A stretch of DNA of 57,164 nucleotides from an uncultured Lachnospiraceae bacterium (GTDB lineage: Bacteria > Bacillota > Clostridia > Lachnospirales > Lachnospiraceae). Shown piece by piece: positions 16,498 through 25,251 of this stretch. The notes under the pieces were generated by a model. That model saw only the letters and a program-made list of their open reading frames with translations. It had not been told where the DNA came from and ran no database searches. The translations under genes and the position numbers were made by a program. Every line of letters starts with the position of its first letter. Position 1 is the stretch's first letter. Location of the stretch: assembly GCA_910578715.1 (NCBI GenBank), contig CAJTRL010000020.1:1-57164 (forward strand). The letters run 5' to 3'.

Positions 16498-17646
16498 ATG
16501 AATGTTTGGAAAACCCGGAAAGGCGTAAAACGCCGGAAGTACATAAAGAAAATATTTTTTCTGACCGCAGTATTCTGGTGCGTCCTGTCTGCGCGCTGTG
16601 AAACGGCGCTGGCGGCGGAGAACGCGTCTTTGGACGAAGAAGAAAAAGTCCTCGCGCAGTATCAGGAATACCGGGAGCGGCTGGAAGCGATAGAACATAG
16701 AACGGAAATCGAAACAAATGGTTTTGCCGTGGTAGAAAGTCAGATTTTTCCGATAGATATTGCGGGATATGGAGAGGGGGAAGTCTCGCTTATTCCGGCG
16801 TTCGATGAGACCTACCATCGGCTCGCTTTATTTTTTGTGACGGCGGACGGACAGGTTATTTATAAGACGGACCAGCTGGAAACGAACAACCGCGTTCTTG
16901 GGCAGATGGAACAGCCCCCCTGTGCTATTGCGGCGGTGTCCTTCCGGGACCTGGATATGGACGGCCGCACGGATATTATTCTGATTACCGCCTGTGAAGC
17001 CGTGGATGGTTCCGGGGAAACATACAAGGTGGGAGACGTTCTTTTTCAGAGCAAAAAACAGGCGGGTTTTTACCGGGATTACCGGATTGCGGATAAAATC
17101 AACCGGTACGGGATGAACAAAAGCGCGGAAGTCATTACTGCTTTTGCCAGAGACGGTTATTCGACGGAATTTCTGTACACCGCTACGACGCTGTCGGAAC
17201 TGCTTGAAAAGGGGCTCCAGATTATTACGGAGCAGTGTCATTACAGAACTTTTGGAAAACTGGGGAAATTACAGGTCGTGCCCGGAACATACCGCATTTC
17301 CAATTACGATGTTTTTATGGTATATCTGGTCAGCGAACAGGGCGATATCTTATTCAGTTTACAGCCGATGGGGGATTATGATAACCTGTATGCGCTCAAA
17401 GGAATCAACTGTCGGGATATCGACGGGGACGGTCTGAAAGATATCGTCATTCTGGCAAGATACAGTTATGAAGGCGAGGAAGGCCAGCTCATCGTGGAGA
17501 GCGATTATTCCGTTTATTACCAGCGGACAGGCGGCTTTTCACTGGACACGGAAATCAAAGACACCTATCGGTGCAGCGATGAAGACACGATGGAAATACT
17601 GGTTGAGGAAGCGAGAAAATACTGGGGCTGGTCCGGACAGGAATAG
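16498..17646 (+). CDS. Secreted protein with two DxDxDG calcium-loop motifs
   Basis: The 382-residue protein has an N-terminal signal peptide (basic start, hydrophobic core about 19-33, likely cleavage after Ala40). No other membrane segment is visible. Two strands end in RDLDMDGRTDI (about 151-160) and RDIDGDGLKDI (about 306-316), the DxDxDG loops of dockerin/FG-GAP-like calcium sites. I do not recognise a named family. It lies 75 bases before a response regulator on the same strand, so it may belong to the same operon as an extracellular sensor or effector of the kinase (inference). Confidence 0.7.
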   Translation: MNVWKTRKGVKRRKYIKKIFFLTAVFWCVLSARCETALAAENASLDEEEKVLAQYQEYRERLEAIEHRTEIETNGFAVVESQIFPIDIAGYGEGEVSLIPAFDETYHRLALFFVTADGQVIYKTDQLETNNRVLGQMEQPPCAIAAVSFRDLDMDGRTDIILITACEAVDGSGETYKVGDVLFQSKKQAGFYRDYRIADKINRYGMNKSAEVITAFARDGYSTEFLYTATTLSELLEKGLQIITEQCHYRTFGKLGKLQVVPGTYRISNYDVFMVYLVSEQGDILFSLQPMGDYDNLYALKGINCRDIDGDGLKDIVILARYSYEGEEGQLIVESDYSVYYQRTGGFSLDTEIKDTYRCSDEDTMEILVEEARKYWGWSGQE

Positions 17647-17721
17647 GTTGAACGCGGCAAGCTGCGCTGGCATGAGGGAGACAGGTAAAGACAGGCTGAG
17701 AGAAAGGCATGGTTACTAACG

Positions 17722-18378
17722 ATGATAAAGATACTGATAGTGGATGATGAAAAACCGATTTGCGATTTGATTGACCTGAATTTGTCGTCGGCCGGGTATC
17801 ACTGCGACGCGGTTCAGGACGGGCTGACGGCAATCGAGAAAATAGAGCAGGAATCGTATGATTTGATTTTGCTGGATATCATGCTTCCCGGCGCGGACGG
17901 CTACGACGTTATGGAGTATATCAGGCCGCTCGGCGTTCCCGTTATTTTTATTACCGCAAAGCATGAGGTAAAGGACCGGGTAAAAGGATTAAAGCTCGGC
18001 GCGGACGACTATCTGGTGAAGCCTTTCGATGTGGTGGAGCTGGTCGCGCGGGTGGAAGCGGTGCTGCGCCGTTATAACAAGACGGAACAGCGGCTGACGG
18101 CGGGAGATGTCGTCGTAGACGTGGAAGCGCGTCTTGTAACGAAAGATGGCCGCCCGGTTGAACTGACGAATAAGGAATTTGGGCTTCTGGTTCTTTTTAT
18201 CCGAAACAAAAATGTCGCGTTGTTTCGGGAAACATTATATGAAAAGGTCTGGGAAGAAGAATATTATGGAGACAGCCGGACACTGGATTTGCATGTACAG
18301 CGGCTTCGGAGAAAACTGGGATGGGAAAACTGTCTGGTGGCGGTTTATAAGGTCGGTTACCGTCTGGAAATGGCGTAA
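17722..18378 (+). CDS. OmpR/PhoB-type response regulator
   Basis: The 218-residue protein has a receiver domain (residues 1-115) with acidic residues DDE at 8-10, phospho-acceptor Asp52 (LLDIMLPGADGYDV) and Lys in LVKPF. A winged-helix DNA-binding domain follows (about 125-217) with the typical DSRTLDLHVQRLRRKLG recognition helix. It should be phosphorylated by the kinase encoded immediately downstream. OmpR-class regulators bind direct repeats about 11 bp apart; arrays of this spacing are found downstream in this window (20667, 30123). The ribosome site is poor. A 12-codon frame (17709-17747) with its own AAAGG overlaps the start, which may provide coupling. Confidence 0.9.
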   Translation: MIKILIVDDEKPICDLIDLNLSSAGYHCDAVQDGLTAIEKIEQESYDLILLDIMLPGADGYDVMEYIRPLGVPVIFITAKHEVKDRVKGLKLGADDYLVKPFDVVELVARVEAVLRRYNKTEQRLTAGDVVVDVEARLVTKDGRPVELTNKEFGLLVLFIRNKNVALFRETLYEKVWEEEYYGDSRTLDLHVQRLRRKLGWENCLVAVYKVGYRLEMA

Positions 18379-18396
18379 CAAGGAAGGTTATCAGTG

Positions 18397-19806
18397 ATGA
18401 AATTTTCAATGAAAATTCTGCTGTGGACGATTATCGTCATGGCTCTGGCATTGGGATTCAGCGGCTTTTACTTTGTAAATTATGTGTTTGAAACGTCTCT
18501 GGAACGGGAAGTGGGACAGGCGGTGGATGAGAGCAGTATTCTCGGATTTGCGTTTGAAACAGCGGCTTTGAGCGTTCCGGCTAAATACAGCGTGCTGCCC
18601 AATAATACGGTGGAAGAAATCGCCTCCAATCTGGAAAGAGGCGGACAGAGCACGGGCCGTCTGCTGCGCATTTCGGATGAAGAAAAAAATGTGCTCTATA
18701 CGAGCGACGGTTTCGAAATGGACGACGAGCTGCTGCAGCAGACCGGGGAAAATATCAAAACATACCGTATCATACAGGTGGGCGAAAAATATTATATCCA
18801 TACCGGAACGACGGTCAATGCGCTGAACCGGATTCTTTATCTCGAAAATATGAAAGACGTTTCGGAAGTATTTACGGAACGGGAGATGGGTTTTTCCCTG
18901 TACCGGAAGGTGACGCTCGTCATGCTGTTCGTGGGGATGGTCATCATGCAGATTATCTCTTCACTGCTGACCAAACCGGTGCGGCTTTTAACGGAAGCGA
19001 CCAAAAGAATGGCGGCGGGCGATTATGCTTACCGCGCAAAGCAGATAAGCCAGGACGAACTCGGTCAGCTGACAAAAGATTTTAACAGCATGGCGGGGGC
19101 GCTGGAACAGAATATCCAGATGCTGGAAGAAGAGATTGAGGCAAAAGAGGAATTTATGGGAGCTTTTGCCCATGAGCTGAAAACGCCGCTTACTGCGATT
19201 ATCGGTTACGCGGATATGCTCCGTTCCCATAAGCTGGACGAAGAAAAGAGCATTATGTCCGCCAATTATATTTATACGGAAGGAAAGCGTCTGGAAACGA
19301 TGTCCTTACGTCTGCTGGACATTATCGTTGCCGGGAAAGAAGAGGCGGAATTACAGGAGGTTCCTGTGGAGCCGGTATTCGACTATCTGGAAGAAATGTT
19401 TGTGGGACGCCGGAAAATAGAATTTTATTTTGAGCATGAGCCGGGGACAGTGCTTGCGGAAATCAACCTGATTAAAACGGTTCTGGTGAATCTGGTTGAC
19501 AATGCCTGTAAAGCGTCTGAGGAGGGCGGCCGTATCGAGATAAGCGGACAGGCTTTGGAAAACGGTTACCGCTTTGCCGTCAGGGATTATGGAATCGGCA
19601 TCCCGGAGGAAGAACTGCATAAAATTACGAAAGCCTTTTATATGGTGGATAAATCCCGCGCGAGAAGCAAAAACGGCGCGGGCCTCGGCCTTGCGCTCTG
19701 CGTGGAGATATTGAAAATCCATCACAGCGAACTGGAAATTGAGAGCGAAGCGGGTAAAGGCTCCTGTTTTGGTTTCATACTGGCGAAAGGCGGTGCTAAG
19801 GAATGA
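18397..19806 (+). CDS. HAMP-domain sensor histidine kinase
   Basis: The 469-residue kinase has a first membrane helix near the N-terminus (about 5-24), an extracellular domain of about 140 residues, a second helix (about 165-185) and a HAMP segment. The dimerisation domain carries the phospho-acceptor His259 in FAHELKTPL, and the ATP-binding domain has N box NLVDNACKA, DYGIGIPEEE and GAGLGLAL. It is the partner of the response regulator 18 bases upstream. AGGAAGG supports either the ATG at 18397 or a GTG three bases into the same frame at 18394. The extracellular loop has no recognised sensor fold. Confidence 0.9.
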   Translation: MKFSMKILLWTIIVMALALGFSGFYFVNYVFETSLEREVGQAVDESSILGFAFETAALSVPAKYSVLPNNTVEEIASNLERGGQSTGRLLRISDEEKNVLYTSDGFEMDDELLQQTGENIKTYRIIQVGEKYYIHTGTTVNALNRILYLENMKDVSEVFTEREMGFSLYRKVTLVMLFVGMVIMQIISSLLTKPVRLLTEATKRMAAGDYAYRAKQISQDELGQLTKDFNSMAGALEQNIQMLEEEIEAKEEFMGAFAHELKTPLTAIIGYADMLRSHKLDEEKSIMSANYIYTEGKRLETMSLRLLDIIVAGKEEAELQEVPVEPVFDYLEEMFVGRRKIEFYFEHEPGTVLAEINLIKTVLVNLVDNACKASEEGGRIEISGQALENGYRFAVRDYGIGIPEEELHKITKAFYMVDKSRARSKNGAGLGLALCVEILKIHHSELEIESEAGKGSCFGFILAKGGAKE

Positions 19807-20633
19807 AATATAAAATGAAAATAGCGGTATTCATTTTGTTTGCGGTTTTTTCGATGGCGTTGTCCATCTGGGGACCGGAAGCGTTCGCCAGATATCAGGA
19901 CAAGGGGCTGTTAAATGAGATTCATGCGGAGACCGTGGAAGAGGCGGGCGTTGGCTATCGATATAAATTGAATATCAACGAAAAATTATATATCCTTTCC
20001 AGGTGCCTGAGCAGTCAGACGGTTCCGGAAAGCGAGCAGAACGCGCTGGCGCATCGGGCGGATGCGGGAACGGCCTATCAGGATATGGATGGCTCTTATG
20101 CTTTTATCGCAAATTACAGAAGCCCGTCGGATGAAGAAATTACCGATGAGCAGATTTACGAAACATGCAATGAGGCGCTGGACACCTTACAGGAAGCCGG
20201 CATTATTCCGAAGGAAGTCAAGGATGTGATGCCGGCGTCCTATGAGGCGACGCTTTATTCCGCCATCGACGTGCTGGAGCCGCGCAATAACATTGCGGTC
20301 TGGAAGCTGAGCCTTTCCAACAGCCAGAAAAACGCGAATAAGGAAAACCGTCTGATGGACGCTTATATCGGTGCGGAGGACGGGAAGCTGTATGAGTTTT
20401 ATGTGCGGACGCCGCTTTTGTGGGATGAAATCGATGCGGACGCCGTCGTGGAGGGATGGAGCAGTTATATGGGGCTTGGAAGCCCGGAGCCGTACGAATC
20501 GGAAAACCCTCTTCTGGAAACAACGCCCTACTACAAAAAATATGTATTTCCGGGAATGGGAGATGCCAGGACAATCGTTACTGTTGGTTTTTATGAAGGG
20601 ATTAACGAGCTTTTTCTGAAAATTGAGAAATAG
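19803..20633 (+). CDS. Membrane-anchored extracellular protein of the two-component operon
   Basis: The 276-residue protein starts with one hydrophobic helix (about 5-24) that can act as signal anchor; the remainder is soluble and presumably outside the cell. No named family was recognised. Its ATG overlaps the kinase stop (ATGA), so it is translationally coupled to the kinase and likely modulates or reports its signal. The pattern of a kinase flanked by two secreted proteins is notable. An 11-bp repeat array and a terminator follow the stop codon. Confidence 0.75.
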   Translation: MKYKMKIAVFILFAVFSMALSIWGPEAFARYQDKGLLNEIHAETVEEAGVGYRYKLNINEKLYILSRCLSSQTVPESEQNALAHRADAGTAYQDMDGSYAFIANYRSPSDEEITDEQIYETCNEALDTLQEAGIIPKEVKDVMPASYEATLYSAIDVLEPRNNIAVWKLSLSNSQKNANKENRLMDAYIGAEDGKLYEFYVRTPLLWDEIDADAVVEGWSSYMGLGSPEPYESENPLLETTPYYKKYVFPGMGDARTIVTVGFYEGINELFLKIEK

Positions 20634-20666
20634 GGATTAATGGCTCTTCATCAATATCTTGTGTAT

Positions 20667-20726
20667 GATGCAAAAATGATGCAAATATGATGTGAATTTG
20701 ATGCAGAAATGATGATAATATGATGC
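20667..20726. promoter_or_regulatory. Array A: six GATGC-type repeats with exact 11-bp period
   Basis: GATGC or a one- or two-base variant (GATGT, GATGA) starts at 20667, 20678, 20689, 20700, 20711 and 20722. The 6-base spacers are A/T-rich. Such in-phase direct repeats are the binding pattern of OmpR/PhoB-type regulators. By analogy with array B, a -10 (TATTAA, 20745-20750) would fall 18 bases after the last repeat and drive the amidase-deacetylase gene. The binding protein is inferred, not shown. Confidence 0.7.
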
Positions 20727-20728
20727 AG

Positions 20729-20774
20729 CGCCCGTGTAATCTTGTATTAACGAGATGACACGGGCGTTTTTTTT
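20729..20774 (+). terminator. Strong intrinsic terminator of the two-component operon
   Basis: CGCCCGTGT (20729-20737) pairs with ACACGGGCG (20758-20766), followed by eight T residues. It closes the operon ending at 20633. A -10-like TATTAA lies in its loop. Confidence 0.85.
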
Positions 20775-20898
20775 ACGCTTAATTGGAAAAAGAAACTATT
20801 TCAACGCCGTGGAATCTGATAAAAATGACAGATATGTCGTTAAACGGAAAAGGAAATGCCGCGGTTTGCATGAATGTACCGTAAGAAAGGGAACTGCC

Positions 20899-22323
20899 AT
20901 GAGAAAATACGAAAGAGGAAGTTATCTGACCAGATATTATCATCAATATCAGAGAAAAGAAAAAAGGCGGAAATGTGCCGGAAGGATTCTGGCAGCGGCG
21001 CTGGCGCTTAGCATAACTTGTCTTGCTGTTTTTACCGTCCGTCGGATTCCGGCCGGAGAAGTGCTGGCCGCGACATCCAAAGATGTCGTATGCTGGCCCC
21101 CAAACGCCGATATGGGGACGGCGTCCGGCGGCCCGGTACAGCTGGATTTGGAGCAGCTGCAGGCATTCATAGAAGAAAATGCGATTCCGGTTATCTATGT
21201 GGACGCCGGACATGGCGGTGAAGATGCGGGATGCTCCAAGTGCGGCGTGGAAGAAAAGACGATTAATCTGGAAATTGCCCTTAAAGTCAGGGACCAGTTG
21301 GAAGCGCTCGGCTATAAAGTCATTATGGCGAGGGAGTCCGATGTTTATATTCCAAAAGAAGAGCGGGTGGAACAGGCAAATACGGCTCAGGCTGACATTT
21401 ATGTCAGTATTCATCAGAATTCGACGGATGACGGAAGCGATGCGAGCGGCATGGAAGTATGGTATGACGGCTCCGATGCGGCCCGTTCTAATGAAAGGCT
21501 GGCCCGGTTAATCAGACAGCAGACCGCCAGAAGCACACAGGTTGTCGAAAGGGAGCTCCGCGGAAATGCGGATTTCCATGTGACGGGAAGCACTGAAATG
21601 CCGGCCTGTCTGATAGAGACGGGATTTCTGACCAATACGGACGAAAGAAACAAGCTCGTTACAGAAGAGTATCAGGAGCAGATTGCAACGGGCATCGTGC
21701 GGGGTATTGATTATTATTTTCATCCCAAAACAATGTATCTGACGTTTGATGACGGCCCTTCCGAAGAAAATACGGAGAAGGTGCTGGATATTTTGAAAGA
21801 AAGGGGCATTCATGCGACTTTTTTCCTGGTAGGTGAAAATGTAGAGAAAAACCCGGAAATCGCAAGGCGGATTGTGGAGGAAGGCCATACGATAGGCATC
21901 CACAGCAATACCCACGATTACGAAAAAATTTATATGGATGCGGACAGCTTCATTCAGGATTTTGAGGCGGCGCGTCAGACGATTTATGAAGTGACGGGAG
22001 TGGAAGCGAAGCTCTTCCGTTTCCCCGGCGGAAGCGTCAATGTTTATAATGCGGAAGTAAATGAGGATATCATAGAAAAAATGACGGAACTCGGTTATAT
22101 TTATTATGACTGGAACGCCAGTCTGGAGGATGCCGCGCCCGATACGACGCCGGAAGAATTGATTTCCAACGGTGTGTCCACGACCCTGGGGCGGCAGAAA
22201 GTAGTCATGCTGGCGCACGACGTCGTGTATAATACAGGCGTCTGTCTGGAAGAACTGCTGGACAGTCTGCCTGAGTATGAAATGAAGGCATTGAGCGAAG
22301 AAGTGGAACCGGTGCAGTTTTAG
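20899..22323 (+). CDS. Bifunctional N-acetylmuramoyl-L-alanine amidase / polysaccharide deacetylase
   Basis: The 474-residue protein has a membrane anchor (about 29-47) and then two catalytic units. An Amidase_3 domain (about 97-270) has zinc ligands in VDAGHGG, the Glu in EEKTINLEIA, the His in SIHQNS and the catalytic Glu in LIETGF. A NodB-type deacetylase follows (about 278-465) with LTFDDGP, HSNTHDY, RFPGGS and the LAHD tail motif. Both would act on peptidoglycan outside the membrane: one cuts the stem peptide from MurNAc, the other removes acetyl groups from glycan. The ATG at 20899 has GAAAGGG upstream. It sits behind array A, implying control by the neighbouring two-component system (inference). 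Confidence 0.9.
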   Translation: MRKYERGSYLTRYYHQYQRKEKRRKCAGRILAAALALSITCLAVFTVRRIPAGEVLAATSKDVVCWPPNADMGTASGGPVQLDLEQLQAFIEENAIPVIYVDAGHGGEDAGCSKCGVEEKTINLEIALKVRDQLEALGYKVIMARESDVYIPKEERVEQANTAQADIYVSIHQNSTDDGSDASGMEVWYDGSDAARSNERLARLIRQQTARSTQVVERELRGNADFHVTGSTEMPACLIETGFLTNTDERNKLVTEEYQEQIATGIVRGIDYYFHPKTMYLTFDDGPSEENTEKVLDILKERGIHATFFLVGENVEKNPEIARRIVEEGHTIGIHSNTHDYEKIYMDADSFIQDFEAARQTIYEVTGVEAKLFRFPGGSVNVYNAEVNEDIIEKMTELGYIYYDWNASLEDAAPDTTPEELISNGVSTTLGRQKVVMLAHDVVYNTGVCLEELLDSLPEYEMKALSEEVEPVQF

Positions 22324-23159
22324 GAATGTCTGTGTTCTTTCCGGAATGCTCTCGGACTTTTTCCGTAGATTTCGTGAAATACATTGCAGAAATAATTGGA
22401 ATTGCAAAAGCCGAGTTCCTCTGAAATCCGGGAGATGGAATGCTCCGTATGGAGGAGCAGACTCTGGGCCAGACGTATCTTGTAACATTTCAGATATGTT
22501 TTATAGGAAGAACCGGTGCATTCGCGGAACCGTTTCATGAAATGTGACGCCGACAGTCCGGCAAGAGCGGCCAGCGTCTCAACGGAAGGATTTTCCGCAT
22601 AATGAAGGTCCAGATAGGCCAGGACTTCATAGATGGCTTTATCCTGAATGTTCAGTTTCATTTCGGCGGATTCTTTTACTTTTCCTTCTCTTAAAAGCGT
22701 AATGATGAGGCGGCCGAGAATCCCCTCGATGATAAATTCCGAATTGGAATCATAATGTTCATATTCATAAAGCATATCTTCGAACATCTGCCGCACTTTT
22801 ATCTGACAGGCAGAGGACAATTCATAGCATAAATGGGACATGACGTTGTTGAAATTTTTTTCGCCGATTTGTTCCATACAGCGTCTGGCAATCCGGGGCG
22901 TAAATTTCATACCGTATCTTTTATAGGGAGCGGTGGACAGTGCGGAAGTCTGGTGGTAAACGCCGATATTCATCGGCGTTACATTGCCGGCATGGATAAA
23001 ACAGGTCTGTTCCGGTGTTGTCGTCTGTCTGTCACCGCTGATTATCATGCCGATTCCGTAGAAATCCTGATAGATATCGACGGCGCGCATAACATAATTG
23101 AAGGGTTTTTCGATGTATTCTATATGCACGTTAAATCCTTTTTTTAATGGCAATGGCAT
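22320..23159 (-). CDS. AraC-family transcriptional regulator
   Basis: The 279-residue protein has an N-terminal cupin-like sensing part (about 10-90), a linker and a C-terminal pair of helix-turn-helix motifs (about 178-275). The latter include the ASHFMKRFRECTGSSYKTYL segment and the conserved FCNVFHEIYGKSPRAFRKEH end. It probably activates transcription in response to a small molecule. AAGGAG lies nine bases before the ATG. It is divergent from the ABC exporter pair, the usual position for the regulator of such genes. The last four bases overlap the convergent amidase gene. Confidence 0.9.
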   Translation of the reverse strand: MPLPLKKGFNVHIEYIEKPFNYVMRAVDIYQDFYGIGMIISGDRQTTTPEQTCFIHAGNVTPMNIGVYHQTSALSTAPYKRYGMKFTPRIARRCMEQIGEKNFNNVMSHLCYELSSACQIKVRQMFEDMLYEYEHYDSNSEFIIEGILGRLIITLLREGKVKESAEMKLNIQDKAIYEVLAYLDLHYAENPSVETLAALAGLSASHFMKRFRECTGSSYKTYLKCYKIRLAQSLLLHTEHSISRISEELGFCNSNYFCNVFHEIYGKSPRAFRKEHRHS

Positions 23160-23280
23160 GAAGATGCGCTCCTTTCGGTTTTGAGTTCTGTCCGTTTTCC
23201 GTTGGAAAATCTTTTACCTCCGGACCATATGGGATTCCTGGAAAACCGTACGGTAATAATATATTTACATAGAAAAAAGG

Positions 23281-23330
23281 ATAATACAATAGAAAAATGC
23301 AAGAAAATCTACATAAAAAGGTTGTATTAT
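23281..23330. promoter_or_regulatory. Inverted repeat in the AraC-exporter divergent gap
   Basis: ATAATACAA (23281-23289) and TTGTATTAT (23322-23330) form a perfect 9-base inverted repeat with a 32-base spacer between the AraC gene and the ABC exporter genes. It is a candidate operator. The remaining gap is AT-rich with no gene. Confidence 0.4.
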
Positions 23331-23419
23331 GGTAACAGTTCAGCCATGCAGAAATGATTGTACAAATTGTCTGTGGGAGCTTGCTCACTAAGGACAACTT
23401 GATTTGGGGGGCAAATATA

Positions 23420-25231
23420 ATGAAAAAGCTATTGAAATTTGCAAAACCATACTGGGGATATCTGGCGGTTACCGTGCTTGCGGGCATTGGATGCTCTGTC
23501 GTGAACGTGTGGATTATTGATATTTTAAAGCAGCTGATAGATGAATCGGTGAAAGGAAAAATCGGCGCCGTATTGCCGGGGCTTGCTCTCAAAGCAGCAC
23601 TGGCAGTTGTTGTGGGAATGGCCGCGAATTATCTGGTTATACGGATGACCGGATTTTTTGGCGCGGGGATTTTAAAGGATTTGCGGAACAGTCTCGTGGA
23701 GCACATGATGAAGATGTCACCGGATTTTATGGAAAAAAATAATTTCGGGGATATCATGGAGAGAGCGTCATCGGACATTGAAGGGATTGCCGGATATATG
23801 CAGAGCTATTTCAAAGACTGCCTGTATGTGCCGATTATCGTCGTTGTTTTCGCGCTGTACCTGTTCCTGATAAATCCGACGCTTGCGGCGGTTTGTCTTG
23901 GCCCGCTGGCAGTTATGGTCCCGCTCAGCATTAAACTGTTGAAACCGGTCAAAATGGCGCAGTTTGAATATGTGAAACTGCTGGGGCTTACGAATAACAA
24001 TATCCAGGAGGCTTTTGACGGGGCGGAAATGATAAAAGCATATCAGCTTCAGGAGAAGATGAAGAACAAATATTATGACGACGTCAGAGAAACCTTTGAT
24101 ATTTCCAACAGGAATGATTTACGCCAGTACAATATTGAGCCGCTTTCCTGTCTGATTCGGATGGCGCCCAGAGCGCTTGCGCTATGCGTCGGAGGATATC
24201 TGGCGTTTCAGGGGAAGGTGACGCTTGGCGTACTGGTTGCCTTTATTGGCGGCGTCGAGAAAATCAATGAGCCGCTCGTGAACGCTTACCAGCTGGTTGT
24301 CAGGACACAGCTTGCGATGATAGCGGTCAGAAGGGTATTTGAAATTATGGATATGCCAGAGGAAGAGGAGGACTCTGAGAAGGAAGAAATAGTGTCGGAG
24401 GAAGAGGGGAGCATACCGCGGACAGCGGAATTCAGGCAGACAGCCGAAGCGGTACAGGCGGAGAAACCGGTCTTTGCATTTCGGAATGTATCGTTTGCCT
24501 ACGCGGGAGCGCCGGAAAGCGGAAAGGGCGCGTTGGAGAGCCTGAATCTGTGTATCGGAAAAGGAGAAAGAATTGCGCTTGTCGGCCGGAGCGGATGCGG
24601 AAAAAGCACGATTATCAAACTGCTGTGCAGACAGTATGAAGTCTGCGACGGCGAAATTGTATTCTGTGGAAAACCTTTTTCCCAAATCCGGCCGGGTGCG
24701 GTCAGAAAAGAGCTTTCGCTTATTTCCCAGGACACGGTTATTTTCCCGATGAGCGTATTCGATAATATCCGTATCGGCAGACCGGAAGCGGGACGCGATG
24801 AAATTATGAAGGCGGCAAAGGAAGCCGGATGCGACGCGTTTATCAGGGAACTGCCGGAAGGGTATGATACGAATCTGGAAGAAAAGGGAAGTAATTTATC
24901 CGGCGGCCAGAGACAGAGGATTGCCATAGCAAGAGCGATGTTAAAAGACGCTCCGGTGCTTTTGCTGGACGAACCGACTTCCGCGTTGGACAGGGAGATG
25001 GAAAACTATGTGAACGAAGCGTTAAAAAGGATTGCAAAGGATAAGACGGTCGTTACCGTGGCGCACCGCCTTACAACGATAACGGATTATGACAGGATTT
25101 TCGTTCTGGATGAAGGCAGAATCGTGGAAGCGGGAACGCATGAGGAGCTTATGGAAGCGGCCGGAGAATATTGCAGAATGTACCATGCTTATACGGCGGG
25201 AGAAGATGAAAGCCGGAATTTTGCAGGCTGA
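23420..25231 (+). CDS. ABC exporter, fused permease-ATPase, subunit 1
   Basis: The 603-residue half-transporter has an N-terminal membrane domain of six helices (about 15-320) and a C-terminal ATPase. The ATPase carries Walker A GRSGCGKST (about 388-396), signature LSGGQRQRIAIARA and Walker B VLLLDEPTSALD. Between the domains an acidic linker (EEEEDSEKEEIVSEEEGS) is longer than usual. It probably pairs with the next gene as a heterodimer exporting a peptide, lipid or drug. The start at 23420 is chosen because the first helix follows it directly and GGGGGG lies upstream. The AraC gene is divergent. Confidence 0.92.
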   Translation: MKKLLKFAKPYWGYLAVTVLAGIGCSVVNVWIIDILKQLIDESVKGKIGAVLPGLALKAALAVVVGMAANYLVIRMTGFFGAGILKDLRNSLVEHMMKMSPDFMEKNNFGDIMERASSDIEGIAGYMQSYFKDCLYVPIIVVVFALYLFLINPTLAAVCLGPLAVMVPLSIKLLKPVKMAQFEYVKLLGLTNNNIQEAFDGAEMIKAYQLQEKMKNKYYDDVRETFDISNRNDLRQYNIEPLSCLIRMAPRALALCVGGYLAFQGKVTLGVLVAFIGGVEKINEPLVNAYQLVVRTQLAMIAVRRVFEIMDMPEEEEDSEKEEIVSEEEGSIPRTAEFRQTAEAVQAEKPVFAFRNVSFAYAGAPESGKGALESLNLCIGKGERIALVGRSGCGKSTIIKLLCRQYEVCDGEIVFCGKPFSQIRPGAVRKELSLISQDTVIFPMSVFDNIRIGRPEAGRDEIMKAAKEAGCDAFIRELPEGYDTNLEEKGSNLSGGQRQRIAIARAMLKDAPVLLLDEPTSALDREMENYVNEALKRIAKDKTVVTVAHRLTTITDYDRIFVLDEGRIVEAGTHEELMEAAGEYCRMYHAYTAGEDESRNFAG

Positions 25232-25251
25232 GGAGGGAGGATAGATTCAGC

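Noticed and set aside
20667..20726. Minisatellite or replication iterons
   Set aside because: Iterons of origins are usually 18-22 bp and lie near a rep gene, and here the core is kept while spacers vary, which fits protein-binding sites better.
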